Positions 35,144 to 44,055 of a stretch of DNA of 64,000 nucleotides are shown in pieces (position 1 is the stretch's first letter; every line of letters starts with the position of its first letter). A program made the translations under genes and the position numbers. The notes beneath the pieces were generated by a model. That model searched no databases, was not told the origin of the DNA, and worked only from the letters and a program-made list of their open reading frames with translations. The DNA is taken from the NCBI GenBank assembly GCA_019752635.1, contig JAIELX010000018.1:52211-116210 (forward strand), in the 5' to 3' direction. Origin of the DNA: Candidatus Obscuribacterales bacterium. GTDB lineage: Bacteria; Cyanobacteriota; Vampirovibrionia; Obscuribacterales; Obscuribacteraceae.

Positions 35144-36490
35144 ATGCAAATTCAGGTGAAGTCTCCAAATGTACTCGTACGTCCGTCAACGGCAAAGGTA
35201 AACGCGCAAGGACACCTGGAAATTGGCGGTTGCGACAGCACTGAGCTGGCCGCAAAATTCGGAACGCCCCTTTGGGTAATGGACGAACAAACCATCAGGG
35301 ACTGCATTCAAGCCTACAAAACCGGTCTCTCCGTCTATCCCAATACACTCGTTCTCTACGCCGGCAAAGCGTTTCTAACTTTGGCACTGTGTCACTTACT
35401 AGACTCTCTCGGTTTGGGTTTAGATGTCGTATCCGAAGGCGAGTTGTACACAGCGGAAGTCTCTGGCTTCCCTTCCAATCGAATTTACCTGCACGGCAAC
35501 AATAAAACAGAAGCAGAAATTTCCAATGCCATTTCGCTCGGTGCAAGAATTGTTGTCGACAACGTGGCAGAGTTAGACGTGATCGGTGCTCTTGCAGCGC
35601 GACTAAACAAGTCCGCGAAGTTACACTTTAGACTCATACCCGGCATTGAGCCCGACACACACGATCACATCAAGACCGGACACTATGACAGCAAGTTTGG
35701 CATACCGCTTGAAGAATTATCCGAAGCAATAAAAATCCTGCGCACCATGGGTAATGCCAAGCTCGTAGGCATTCATGCACACATCGGCAGTCAGTCTCAC
35801 GACATCGAGCCTTATCTCCAGAACGTCACGGTACTGGCTGAAGCGGCAGCATCAATCAAATCGGAATTCGGCATCGAACTGGAAGAAATTGATGTTGGCG
35901 GTGGGCTGGGCATTGCTTACGTTGAACAAGATCGCCCGATGGCCATCTACGAGTGGGCTCATGCCGTTGCAACCAGGGCGCTAAGCGAATTCACCAGGCT
36001 GGGTCTGGGCACCCCGAAACTGCTTGTTGAGCCCGGCCGATCCATTGTGGGAACGGCCGGCGTTACCCTCTACCGCGCCGGTGCCATGAAGGAACTCCCG
36101 TCAGGAAAAGTCTATCTGCCAGTCGATGGCGGAATGGCCGATAATCCTCGACCTATAACCTATCAAGCAAAGTACACCGCGTGCATCGCAAATAGAATGT
36201 CGGACAACGCCCCGGAGAAACCACTGACACTGGTGGGCAGATACTGCGAATCAGGAGATATAATTGTAAAGGATGCTAATCTGGCGGCGAAGGCTGGCGA
36301 TCTTGTAGCCATTTTCGGCACCGGTGCCTACAATTATAGTATGGCATCAAACTACAATCGCAGTCCCCGTCCGGCTTGCATCCTAGTCGCGCACGGATCG
36401 GCTGAGGTGATAGTTGAGCGCGAGTCGAACGAAGATTTGATTCGCAAGGACCGTGTACCGGAACGGCTGCTGAGGCGCCCGCATGAATGA
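35144..36490 (+). CDS. lysA: Diaminopimelate decarboxylase
   Basis: The product of 448 residues is a PLP-dependent fold-III decarboxylase: YAGKAFLTLAL carries the Schiff-base lysine, GIHAHIGSQ, EEIDVGGGLGIAY, EPGRSIVGTAG and the CESGDI motif with the catalytic Cys. It makes L-lysine from meso-diaminopimelate, in the final step of lysine synthesis. I choose ATG 35144 because AAAGGA lies about seven bases upstream; an earlier TTG at 35087 would add 19 residues with no family match. It overlaps the start of dacA by eight bases. Confidence 0.95.
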   Translation: MQIQVKSPNVLVRPSTAKVNAQGHLEIGGCDSTELAAKFGTPLWVMDEQTIRDCIQAYKTGLSVYPNTLVLYAGKAFLTLALCHLLDSLGLGLDVVSEGELYTAEVSGFPSNRIYLHGNNKTEAEISNAISLGARIVVDNVAELDVIGALAARLNKSAKLHFRLIPGIEPDTHDHIKTGHYDSKFGIPLEELSEAIKILRTMGNAKLVGIHAHIGSQSHDIEPYLQNVTVLAEAAASIKSEFGIELEEIDVGGGLGIAYVEQDRPMAIYEWAHAVATRALSEFTRLGLGTPKLLVEPGRSIVGTAGVTLYRAGAMKELPSGKVYLPVDGGMADNPRPITYQAKYTACIANRMSDNAPEKPLTLVGRYCESGDIIVKDANLAAKAGDLVAIFGTGAYNYSMASNYNRSPRPACILVAHGSAEVIVERESNEDLIRKDRVPERLLRRPHE

Positions 36491-37580
36491 ACTCTGGCAC
36501 CAGCTCGAAACGATGATGTCCTTGAGCGGGCATCAATGGTCGGTGCTTGGTGTTTTCAAAATGTTCGTTCAGTTTCTTATAATCGGTTACGTCATGTTTT
36601 GGACATGGCGCAAAATCAAAGGCACGCAAGCGGAAAGAATCGTCAAAGGACTGCTGTTCATGGCGACGGTGTGGATTGGGTGCGAATATTTCGGACTCAC
36701 CATGATCACCACCATTCTGCGCGAGTTGGTACCGGTGCTGTTGATTTGCCTGGTGATAGTTTTTCAACCTGAACTACGCCGCGGATTGGGCTATCTTGGT
36801 CGTACTCGATTTAGACTTGACGTACTCTCGTTGAGCGACACCCCCCATGAACAGGCCCGAGAAGTCATTTCCCAGATAATATCGGCGGTGCGCGAACTTT
36901 CGCGCACCCGAACCGGAGCACTGATTGTCGTCGAGCCGCCCGAAGGAGAGAGAGACTACGTCAGTCCCGGAACGACCCTAAATGCAGAGCTTTCGGCAAA
37001 TCTAATGCTAAGCATCTTCAACCCGACATCCCCGCTGCACGACGGCGCAGTAGTCGTTCGCCAGAACAAAATAATTGCCGCCGGTGTCATATTGCCGGTC
37101 ACCGACAATCCCAAAGTAAGCCAACGCTACGGGACCCGGCACAGAGCGGCACTTGGGCTTTCCGAAATCTACGACGGGCTTTGCATCGTAGCATCGGAAG
37201 AAACAGGCGCGATTTCAGCGGCAAATCGCGGAATGCTGGTCCGGTACAGTTCCGCCGATGAACTGGCTGATGCCCTCAATTACATTTATCACCAGGTTCC
37301 CGAGCAAAAGGCAGACGGTCCCCTGAGTGCCGTCTCGAGCCTGTTTGCCCGCAGTCGCCGCGGACGAGCAGGGGACAGCGCCCCTCACCCGCGCCGGCGC
37401 GCAACCGATTTCCCCCGAGACGAGAGCCTCGACCAGTGCATTGAGGCTGACAAGGTTGAGAGGACAAACCTCGACAAGCCCGACAAACAAGCTGGCGACC
37501 GAGGTCCGGATAAGCTGGAGCGACCGGCAGATAGACCGGAACGCAGCGAGCAGCGGGGTCCCGAGGCCGAGAAAGTCTGA
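36483..37580 (+). CDS. dacA: Diadenylate cyclase (c-di-AMP synthase, CdaA/DacA type)
   Basis: The 365-residue product has three membrane helices in the first 95 residues and a DAC domain with DGA at 187-189 and RHR at 219-221, the two catalytic motifs. It joins two ATP into c-di-AMP, a second messenger for potassium and osmotic balance. After about residue 275 comes a 90-residue tail rich in Arg, Asp, Glu, Pro and Lys, longer than usual and probably disordered. Translation is coupled to lysA. The usual partner ybbR does not follow. A KimA/KUP-like permease and a KdpDE-like pair lie about 8 kb downstream and are plausible subjects of c-di-AMP control, by inference. Confidence 0.95.
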   Translation: MNELWHQLETMMSLSGHQWSVLGVFKMFVQFLIIGYVMFWTWRKIKGTQAERIVKGLLFMATVWIGCEYFGLTMITTILRELVPVLLICLVIVFQPELRRGLGYLGRTRFRLDVLSLSDTPHEQAREVISQIISAVRELSRTRTGALIVVEPPEGERDYVSPGTTLNAELSANLMLSIFNPTSPLHDGAVVVRQNKIIAAGVILPVTDNPKVSQRYGTRHRAALGLSEIYDGLCIVASEETGAISAANRGMLVRYSSADELADALNYIYHQVPEQKADGPLSAVSSLFARSRRGRAGDSAPHPRRRATDFPRDESLDQCIEADKVERTNLDKPDKQAGDRGPDKLERPADRPERSEQRGPEAEKV

Positions 37581-37746
37581 ACCGGACGATATTCGAGCCT
37601 GTTCAAGAGACCGCAGCACGAGCCGACACGGGCAGGACGAATACCTACGAATGGAAATGCCGCCTCGCGCCGCGGCATGTGAATGCGCAGAGAAAAGCGA
37701 CAAGTTCGAACGTCGAAGCTCGGATGTTCAGAACGCCGAAGCGCGC

Positions 37747-37962
37747 CTATTTGGCGGTCTTGGCGGTCTGACTGTACCGTTTCACGAAGCGATCAACACG
37801 ACCTTCCGTGTCAATAATCTTTTGTTGACCGGTGTAGAACGGGTGACAGCTGCTGCAAATTTCAACGCGAATTTGCTGTTTGGTGGAGCCGAGCTCTACT
37901 TGATTACCGCAAACACAGACGGCGGTAACCTCGTAATACTTCGGATGAATACCTTCCTTCAT
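37747..37962 (-). CDS. rpmE: 50S ribosomal protein L31
   Basis: The 71-residue product matches bL31: [10 protein letters not shown] at the N-terminus and the zinc-type cysteines CVCG near 16-19 and [10 protein letters not shown] near 37-46. It is the zinc-containing form. L31 bridges the two ribosomal subunits. It stands alone and converges on dacA. Confidence 0.96.
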   Translation of the reverse strand: MKEGIHPKYYEVTAVCVCGNQVELGSTKQQIRVEICSSCHPFYTGQQKIIDTEGRVDRFVKRYSQTAKTAK

Positions 37963-38046
37963 CTCAGACCTGCATATATATGGAAACAGTAATGGCGCTC
38001 GAAGCGCGTTAGAAGCGATTCTATCACGAGCGCAAGAGCCTCGTTC

Positions 38047-38586
38047 CTATCTGTTAATAGGCTGCTTAACCTCGATGCCCTCGCCGCCGAGCACGGACAG
38101 ACGCTTACCTTCCACACTAAGATACACGTCCTTACTCGATTCCGCATCCTTGAGCGTACGAGAAAGCTGTTCCAAGCGGGTTTCCAGCGAAGTGATCCCG
38201 CCTCCGATGGCGAAACGCCTGGACAAATCGACCTCTACGGCATCGCCGTCATTGCGCACGCCTAAAAGGATGGTCCCACGGGGAATCTCACTGCCGTAGC
38301 CGCCTTTGAGCTCCTCCTCGAGAGGTCCGCTGAGAAGTTCTTTAACTGCCGCCTCCACTTTACGTCCGCTATCGAACTTCCTCTTCACGGCAACGAGGCG
38401 CGGCTCTCCATTGTCAGTGCGCACAAACCAGATATCGGCCGAAGCAACAGCGGCCGGACTCTTCTTTTTGAAAGAGTTCCTTACAGGCTCTTTGACACCG
38501 TCAGTAAGAATCACTCGTCCCTGACAAGATGACAGAGCAAATATTGATAAAACAGCAAAACAAGTATTCTTGAGAACGGCGGACAT
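38047..38586 (-). CDS. GerMN-domain lipoprotein
   Basis: The 179-residue product starts at ATG 38586 with a lipoprotein signal ending ALSSC. The rest matches the GerMN (spore germination GerM-like) domain: VKRKFDSGRKVEAAVKELLSGP, then IPRGTILLGV and AVEVDLSRRFAIGGG. Outside spore formers this domain occurs in envelope lipoproteins of unsettled function, often near cell-wall genes. It follows the DUF2993 gene with a 4-bp gap, so the two are probably translated together. Confidence 0.85.
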   Translation of the reverse strand: MSAVLKNTCFAVLSIFALSSCQGRVILTDGVKEPVRNSFKKKSPAAVASADIWFVRTDNGEPRLVAVKRKFDSGRKVEAAVKELLSGPLEEELKGGYGSEIPRGTILLGVRNDGDAVEVDLSRRFAIGGGITSLETRLEQLSRTLKDAESSKDVYLSVEGKRLSVLGGEGIEVKQPINR

Positions 38587-38590
38587 CAAT

Positions 38591-39529
38591 CTACTTCTTT
38601 CCAGTATTTTCACTTGCAACCGATCCTTGAGACACCGCCTTTGGTGCTAGCAACAGCTTACCTGCAAATCGAACTTTATGGTTATCCGTAACAAGTTCGG
38701 TCATGCGAAAAGCTCTAGTAGCCCGATCAAGACGACCAAAGTCCACCAGAGGATTGAGCAGGTCTTCCAGAAATACCGAAAACTTGTCCGGTTCGACAAT
38801 GTCAGGAGACTCAACTTTGGAATCTTCCAACATTATGTACCGCTCGTCCTTCAGGACCGGGCGCGCCGATATATGTACTTCGATTCCCGTTTCGGGCGGA
38901 GCTCCAGCCGTTATTAGCCTGGCATCGATAATTACCTTACCCTCAACTATTTGGATTCTCGGGTTCAGAATCTGTAGATGCTGGTCTCCGAGCCCCGGCA
39001 GATCCAGGCGGAGAAAGTTGAGCTGCGAGCTGACTTTGGGCGACTTCAATGCGCTGGCAATTTGTTCTTCCGTGGCCTCTCCCGAAACCGACACCATTAC
39101 CGGTATCACGACACCGGACCGCGCGCGCATATGCAGCGGGGTCACAGTGGATAACTGCAGCGCAGGCAACGGGATATCGTGATAGTGCGAGTTATTCAAT
39201 CGCACCTCCACTTTCCGAAACTTTCCGGACAGAGCATCAGTGAAACTGTAGCTTCGAACTTTAATTTTGGCATTGCCACCAATCGCGACTTTGAGCGCAC
39301 CGCCCCCTGTAAGACCAAGAAGCCGATCGGTGATCCAAGTGATGCCCGTCAATTTTTGAATTGCCCTGCTGGTTTTTCCAGCAATGCGGAAATTCGCCCC
39401 CTCTACAGGCTCCGATGCCCCCGACGGCAGAGGCATGCCAAACAGCAACAAAAGGAACACAAACAATATCGGGCGCAAGACGAAAGGCAACGCGCGATCT
39501 GTTGAGGGAAAGAAAAACGCAGAACTCAA
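38591..39529 (-). CDS. DUF2993/LmeA-like exported lipid-binding protein
   Basis: The product (up to 312 residues) has a hydrophobic leader (about 15-36) ending SGAS. The mature part resembles the DUF2993 family common in Cyanobacteria and Actinobacteria: VAIGGNAKIKVRSYSFTDALSGKFRKVEVRL, repeated beta strands, and a C-terminal DFGRLDRA segment. Mycobacterial LmeA binds phosphoinositides and helps mannan synthesis; a lipid-binding envelope role is likely here. The start is uncertain: TTG 39529 or a later TTG/GTG within the signal peptide. It is the first gene of an operon with the GerMN lipoprotein. Confidence 0.75.
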   Translation of the reverse strand: MSSAFFFPSTDRALPFVLRPILFVFLLLLFGMPLPSGASEPVEGANFRIAGKTSRAIQKLTGITWITDRLLGLTGGGALKVAIGGNAKIKVRSYSFTDALSGKFRKVEVRLNNSHYHDIPLPALQLSTVTPLHMRARSGVVIPVMVSVSGEATEEQIASALKSPKVSSQLNFLRLDLPGLGDQHLQILNPRIQIVEGKVIIDARLITAGAPPETGIEVHISARPVLKDERYIMLEDSKVESPDIVEPDKFSVFLEDLLNPLVDFGRLDRATRAFRMTELVTDNHKVRFAGKLLLAPKAVSQGSVASENTGKK

Positions 39530-39639
39530 AACGAATGGCCCCGAAGCTTGTCAAGCCTGCTGCATGAGCATCAGAATATCAGATGCACTAGCAGACTGAA
39601 AGTTCCAGCGGTCTATAGTTACGATAGCAATCGAACAAC

Positions 39640-40473
39640 CTACGTCGAACCGCCCCGCATTTTTTCGTTCAAAGCTTCTTTGAGCAACTCATTCTGCTTC
39701 AGAAGTGCTTTGAGATGTTCATTTGCAATCGCCAGCTCTGCTTGAAGTTCGGCAACTGTCTGCTCATAAGTTACCCCCGTGACAGGGTCGCGGCCGGGCA
39801 TCTTCGGTAACAGGACATAACCGAGCTGCACGGCTTTCAGCGCTGCGGCCGTTCGCGTGGGCACCTTCAGCTTGGCGAGAATACATTCGATATGCTTTTC
39901 GACCGTTCGCAATTTCATATCAAGCTCTTCCGCAATTTCTTTATTGCGCAAGTCCAAACGAATGAGAACTTCGATTTCGCGATCAGTCAAATTGGTGTTC
40001 GGCATTGAGTTTGCCGGCGCCTGCCTGACCAATTGAGTGATCTTCGGGTCGCAATAGGGAAGCCCGCGTGTCACTTGTTCGATAGCTTCAAACAAGGTGC
40101 GAGGCCCGGAACTCTTGAGGCAGAAGCCTCTTACGCCAGCTCGAATTAGCTGATTGTGATACTTAGTTGCATGGTAAGAGTCGGTCAAAATGAGAAGGTG
40201 GGTTTGCGGCATCTCTTGAGTGATGCGGCGAGCCACTTCCACGCCATTCAGAATGTCAAGGTCGACATCCAGGATTACAAACTGCGGTGACAAGCGCCTG
40301 ATAATCTCACACGCGGCCATACCGTCGGAAGCTTCTCCGATAATTTCCAGAACTTCAGATACCACTCGCTTGAGCCCGAAACGTATGAGCTCGTGGCGTT
40401 CGCAGACAACAGTCTTAGGGCGGAATGCCGAGTATCTGGTGGGCTGTTGAGTCGATTCCAAGGAAATCTCCAC
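39640..40473 (-). CDS. NarL/FixJ-type response regulator with C-terminal coiled coil
   Basis: The 277-residue product has a receiver domain (about 18-135) with the phospho-acceptor Asp in FVILDVDLD and Lys in CLKSS. The LuxR-type helix-turn-helix (about 158-215) carries LTDREIEVLIRLDLRNKEIAEELDMKLRTVEKHIECILAKL. The N-terminal acidic pocket reads CERHEL in place of the usual DDH, so metal binding may differ. Unlike usual NarL proteins it ends with a roughly 40-residue coiled coil (ELQAELAIANEHLKALLKQNELLKEAL). The gene is divergent from the outer-membrane protein gene. No kinase is adjacent. Confidence 0.88.
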   Translation of the reverse strand: MEISLESTQQPTRYSAFRPKTVVCERHELIRFGLKRVVSEVLEIIGEASDGMAACEIIRRLSPQFVILDVDLDILNGVEVARRITQEMPQTHLLILTDSYHATKYHNQLIRAGVRGFCLKSSGPRTLFEAIEQVTRGLPYCDPKITQLVRQAPANSMPNTNLTDREIEVLIRLDLRNKEIAEELDMKLRTVEKHIECILAKLKVPTRTAAALKAVQLGYVLLPKMPGRDPVTGVTYEQTVAELQAELAIANEHLKALLKQNELLKEALNEKMRGGST

Positions 40474-40828
40474 GATCTAGTCTTATACCGTTATCTACCC
40501 GCTAATGATGTCAGCTTGACAAAGTTCATTGAACCCCTATTTTAGCAAGCTTGCACGATCGCGGTAAAAACCTGTTCACTTATTCCGGTATATACCCCGC
40601 AATTAGTCTTTTTCGGCACCAGGGTCATACAAAGCTTTTTCACTTCTACTGCATGCCAATTCTCGTAAATTAGGCGAAACAAATGCTTGAGTCAAGTACC
40701 GAGTTGTCGCGTTCGCCCGGAGACGTGGCGTGCTACCGGCGGCGGTGATTCAAAGAAGTTGCACTTCCCCGGCGGGGCAAGTACCATGTGTGGAACTTAC
40801 CATACACGGGCTAGAACTCTTTTCAACA
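40474..40828. promoter_or_regulatory. Divergent intergenic region with a sigma-70-like promoter
   Basis: About 355 bp between the response regulator and the outer-membrane gene. TTGACA (40516-40521) and TATTTT (40538-40543) are 16 bp apart on the plus strand and could drive the outer-membrane gene. A 10-bp palindrome GCAAGCTTGC (40545-40554) overlaps the start region and could be an operator. I see no gene. Confidence 0.4.
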
Positions 40829-42496
40829 ATGCCTAACAAACAAAATCATCCCGCGACCAAATTGGCGCATTATCAACCCGGTCTTCTTCGACAACATGAG
40901 CAAGCTCGCGTTCTGAAGGCTGCAGCGCTAAGCCTCACCGTATGTGGTGCTTTCTTTATCGGCACGTCGGCCCAAGCGCAAGGGTTTGGTAGCTCCACCG
41001 GAACGACCGCAGGATCGTCGACTTCGATGAGAGAGTCGATCTTAAGTGGTTTTGGTATGACTGAAAAAACGGCAACCCCGCTTATCGACAGAGCAATCCA
41101 ACAATCGGAAAGGTTCGTTGCTCAAGCACTTCCGCCCTCAAGCACAATTATTCCAACAGACACGCTGCCGTTACCGGCAGTGCAAAACCGATTGAGTTTT
41201 GCCGAGAATTTACAGCTGCGTATTTTGCAAAAGCTGCCGGCACGATTTTATTTCAACAGCACGTGCGAAGTTTCGACACGTTATGAAACAAACCCGTTCC
41301 AGTTTCCAAAGAAGCGCTCTCTGCTTCACCAATTACCACCTCCAGGCATCATTAGAATCCTGAATTCATTCCAACAAGCGCAGATTAACGACATTATCGG
41401 ACTTGCCAACAACGATGACGTGGTTTTCCGGGTATTGCCGAACGTAACCGGCGGCTGGACTCTGACACCGAAAACGCGTTTGTACTGCAACTACTTTATG
41501 ATTCGAGACCAACTCGCTCATAACGTTAGATTGAATACGGTAATCCACTCAATCGGCGGCGGCATTCAACAAGATATTCCTGTAACAAGCCGCGGTAACT
41601 TGCAAGCTGAATTCCAGTTCCGGGAACTATATCAGCTGCACCAGCAGTCGGTTTTTGACTTCTTGCCCGGTTTGACTTTCTCCTATGTGCTGACACCGCG
41701 TGTGGTGCTGTTTGCTAACGCGCTACTCCAGTTGCGCAGTAAGGCGTTCTTCCAGGCGCCAACAAAAGAAATCGATCCCTTCTACACATGGGGCGGACTT
41801 TATCAAAGGAATGGTTGGACATTCTCGGCTTCCAGCACCTTTGTGCAAAACTTCCGCGAACCATTTAGAGGCAATGCCTCAATTCCGGTCAACAACTATT
41901 CCTTTATTTGCGATTTTGAAATTTCGCGTCGCATTTTAAAAGAACTACCGGGCTTGCAAGCATTCGTGCGCGCAGAACCGATCTACAACTTCCACTCGCA
42001 TAACCGTCCTGGTCTTGCCGGAATGGACTTCCGTATGTTCTTCGGTATGAGAATGGCGCTCGCCAAGCCGGCGCTGACTTCAGCCCTGGAGCAACTGCGT
42101 CAGCAATTGGAAGAACAAGAAGCCGTACCACCGACTCCGGAAGAGAAGAAGGGTCCTAAACCTTCGGCATTCGTTGAGCCGCATCAAGTTATAGCAAGTA
42201 GCCCGCAACCAATTCACGGATACTTGGACGAAAAAGGCATGGAGAATGATATCGCAAGCACCGAAGGTGTGAGCGAAGCGTCGCCCTCGAAACCATCTGC
42301 GACCACAGCATCCTATTCGACAGCAGAGGTACGCACTTCGGCGGCAGCTAAATCGGTAACCGAGTTGCGCTCGTCCAGAGTAGAGAAAAAGCCCGCAGTC
42401 GAAATGGTGCTTGTGCCTCCGTTCCCTTCCATAGGAAACGGACAAGTGCCGGGCAACGGTCAAACACCGTTAGCGATGCCGGTTTCTCTTCACTAA
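40829..42496 (+). CDS. Predicted outer-membrane beta-barrel protein
   Basis: The product is taken from ATG 40829 (555 residues); an earlier CTG/TTG-type extension to 40730 is unlikely. A signal peptide lies near residues 30-50, ending SAQAQG. Residues 120-400 show alternating short beta strands with aromatic residues at the ends (for example ARFYFNSTCEVSTRYETN and TRLYCNYFMIRDQ), as expected for an outer-membrane barrel. The last 140 residues are a Pro/Ser/Thr/Glu-rich tail following a short coiled coil (ALEQLRQQLEEQE), unusual after a barrel and perhaps periplasmic. I recognise no specific family. Confidence 0.65.
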   Translation: MPNKQNHPATKLAHYQPGLLRQHEQARVLKAAALSLTVCGAFFIGTSAQAQGFGSSTGTTAGSSTSMRESILSGFGMTEKTATPLIDRAIQQSERFVAQALPPSSTIIPTDTLPLPAVQNRLSFAENLQLRILQKLPARFYFNSTCEVSTRYETNPFQFPKKRSLLHQLPPPGIIRILNSFQQAQINDIIGLANNDDVVFRVLPNVTGGWTLTPKTRLYCNYFMIRDQLAHNVRLNTVIHSIGGGIQQDIPVTSRGNLQAEFQFRELYQLHQQSVFDFLPGLTFSYVLTPRVVLFANALLQLRSKAFFQAPTKEIDPFYTWGGLYQRNGWTFSASSTFVQNFREPFRGNASIPVNNYSFICDFEISRRILKELPGLQAFVRAEPIYNFHSHNRPGLAGMDFRMFFGMRMALAKPALTSALEQLRQQLEEQEAVPPTPEEKKGPKPSAFVEPHQVIASSPQPIHGYLDEKGMENDIASTEGVSEASPSKPSATTASYSTAEVRTSAAAKSVTELRSSRVEKKPAVEMVLVPPFPSIGNGQVPGNGQTPLAMPVSLH

Positions 42497-42555
42497 AGAT
42501 AGCGACAAGTATTCTGACAACCGCCTAGAAGCTGGGTGGTCCTGCCGCAGGCGAA

Positions 42556-42861
42556 TCAGAGCATCGTCTTGCGCGTGGCATCAGATGGCGGGCTTGGGCC
42601 GCCATCTGTAACCATACCGACCTTTTTGGCTCTAATCGATCGCGGATTGGATTTACTCACCAACGTAGTGATTAGCTCCACCTCCGATGGCAGGATTTGA
42701 TGCAACCCGTCGTACATCAAGCCAAAGAGACCAGCCCCGCGATGCTCAGTGGCGACACAGACCGGTCCGGCGATGACACACCGGTAGGAGGTCACACTTT
42801 TGCCCGCCTCCGGAATGTTCAATCCCCTGAATGATTTCGGACACTGCGTGACGATAGTCAT
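42556..42861 (-). pseudogene. Truncated GNAT acetyltransferase remnant
   Basis: The 101-codon frame contains the middle of a GNAT enzyme: a strand CVIAGPVCVATEHRGAGLFG that includes the acetyl-CoA loop (HRGAGLFG), then ITTLVSKSNPRSIRA-KKVGM, the usual motif B region. Both ends are missing: only about 40 unrelated-looking residues precede the core, and the sequence breaks up after KVGM. Typical GNATs are 150-180 residues. I read it as a decayed gene, not a working enzyme. Confidence 0.65.
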
Positions 42862-42948
42862 GCACCAGTCACATCAATTCATCACACCTAAGTCATGAGA
42901 ATGTCCGTGCAGCAATGATTCCACGAATATGCCATAAATCGGCTTTAG

Positions 42949-42988
42949 AGTCGACTCACTTACTAAATTCAAGTCGACTCACTTACTA
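42949..42988 (+). repeat. 17-bp direct repeat upstream of a small gene
   Basis: AGTCGACTCACTTACTA occurs at 42949-42965 and again, identically, at 42972-42988, 23 bp apart. Each copy begins with the palindrome AGTCGACT. The second copy ends 14 bp before the ATG at 43003. The position fits an operator or a leader element for that gene; a recent local duplication is also possible. Confidence 0.85.
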
Positions 42989-43002
42989 CACGGGACTTAC
43001 TT

Positions 43003-43503
43003 ATGAGTGCATTCGGACACTTAAACAAGGTGCTGGACCATTGCTCGGTTTCAGAAATGGATTACTACTGGTTTACAGAGGATGGAGCCGTAACCATGGG
43101 ACGTCAGCTCAATACTTCAGCCGTTAAACTTGAGAAATTTCGACTCTTCACCGAACGGTACCCGGAATTTCCTGCCCGCCGACTGCAGCAAATCATCACG
43201 ATGAAGATCGATCAATCACACGAGATTGTGGTTGAATTAGCCAACACGGAGGATCAAACTCGGCAAGCAGAATTAAACTTGCGCCTGGAAGACATCATCG
43301 CCGAAGTCATAACCACGGAAGCGCACGAGGCCGAGCTCGAAATTTCCAAACAACGAATCGCGCGTGTCACCGCAGAAACTCGCAAATTCGAAAAGGTCAT
43401 ATCAGACGACGAGCTTAGACAACTTGGTCGGCTGGCAAACAACTCGGTCATTAAATCTCAACCACGAACAGTGCGCAGTTTTCTCCGCCCCATGGCACCG
43501 TAA
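43003..43503 (+). CDS. Hypothetical protein
   Basis: The 166-residue product is acidic and mostly helical after residue 45, with a long charged stretch (about 75-140) that may form a coiled coil. Residues 15-45 (VSEMDYYWFTEDGAVTMGRQL) look like a small folded N-terminal part. I recognise no family. There is no strong ribosome site before the ATG. The direct repeat at 42949-42988 lies immediately upstream. Confidence 0.65.
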   Translation: MSAFGHLNKVLDHCSVSEMDYYWFTEDGAVTMGRQLNTSAVKLEKFRLFTERYPEFPARRLQQIITMKIDQSHEIVVELANTEDQTRQAELNLRLEDIIAEVITTEAHEAELEISKQRIARVTAETRKFEKVISDDELRQLGRLANNSVIKSQPRTVRSFLRPMAP

Positions 43504-43562
43504 CAACACCGTCGATGGTGCAAAGACAAAGCCCGCATATTCACTACCGCCGGCCACTGAAC

Positions 43563-43781
43563 CTACTTTTCAAGTTTCCCCAACAACTTACCGAACCAGC
43601 TACCTTCGTTGCTGCGTTCTCGTTGCATGATCAAATCCAGCTCGCCGGCATCCAACCAAATGCCGTCGCAGTCAGGACATCGCTCAATCGGTATCTCACA
43701 GAGAAAAACCTGGTCTAGCCGCGTAAGACACTTAGGGCACCTTAAGTATGGGTCTTCTGTAGTTTCTTGTGTAGTTTCCAT
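43563..43781 (-). CDS. zf-TFIIB-type zinc-finger protein
   Basis: The 72-residue product, from ATG 43781 (AGG seven bases upstream), has the zf-TFIIB motif: CPKCLTRLDQVFL, then RCPDCDGIWLDAGELDLI. Two CxxC pairs bind zinc, and the C-P-x-C-x-G-x-W-L-D-x-G-E-L segment is diagnostic. Family members are small proteins of unclear function. An extension to 43829 adds 16 residues with no match. Confidence 0.85.
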   Translation of the reverse strand: METTQETTEDPYLRCPKCLTRLDQVFLCEIPIERCPDCDGIWLDAGELDLIMQRERSNEGSWFGKLLGKLEK

Positions 43782-44055
43782 TGCTGACCTGCTTTGTGAT
43801 GCCACTGGTCCGAAACTTCCGGACCTCAAGGAACGAGTTCGCTGGTGTACTCTTCATCTGCCCAATTCACGTGAACATTCTACGTTAGGCAGTCACTAGT
43901 GTATAGCTGGTATGCCAAAAGCCCGCCCCGGGCGCATGGCTCCAGCAGTCCGAGCGGTGAATTTTGGCAGTCCCGCGGGGCCCGCCTACCGCACCCTACA
44001 CAGATGTCCACTTCTGGTGTACAGTTGTCGCGCTCAATTCCCAAAGTTAACCCGA

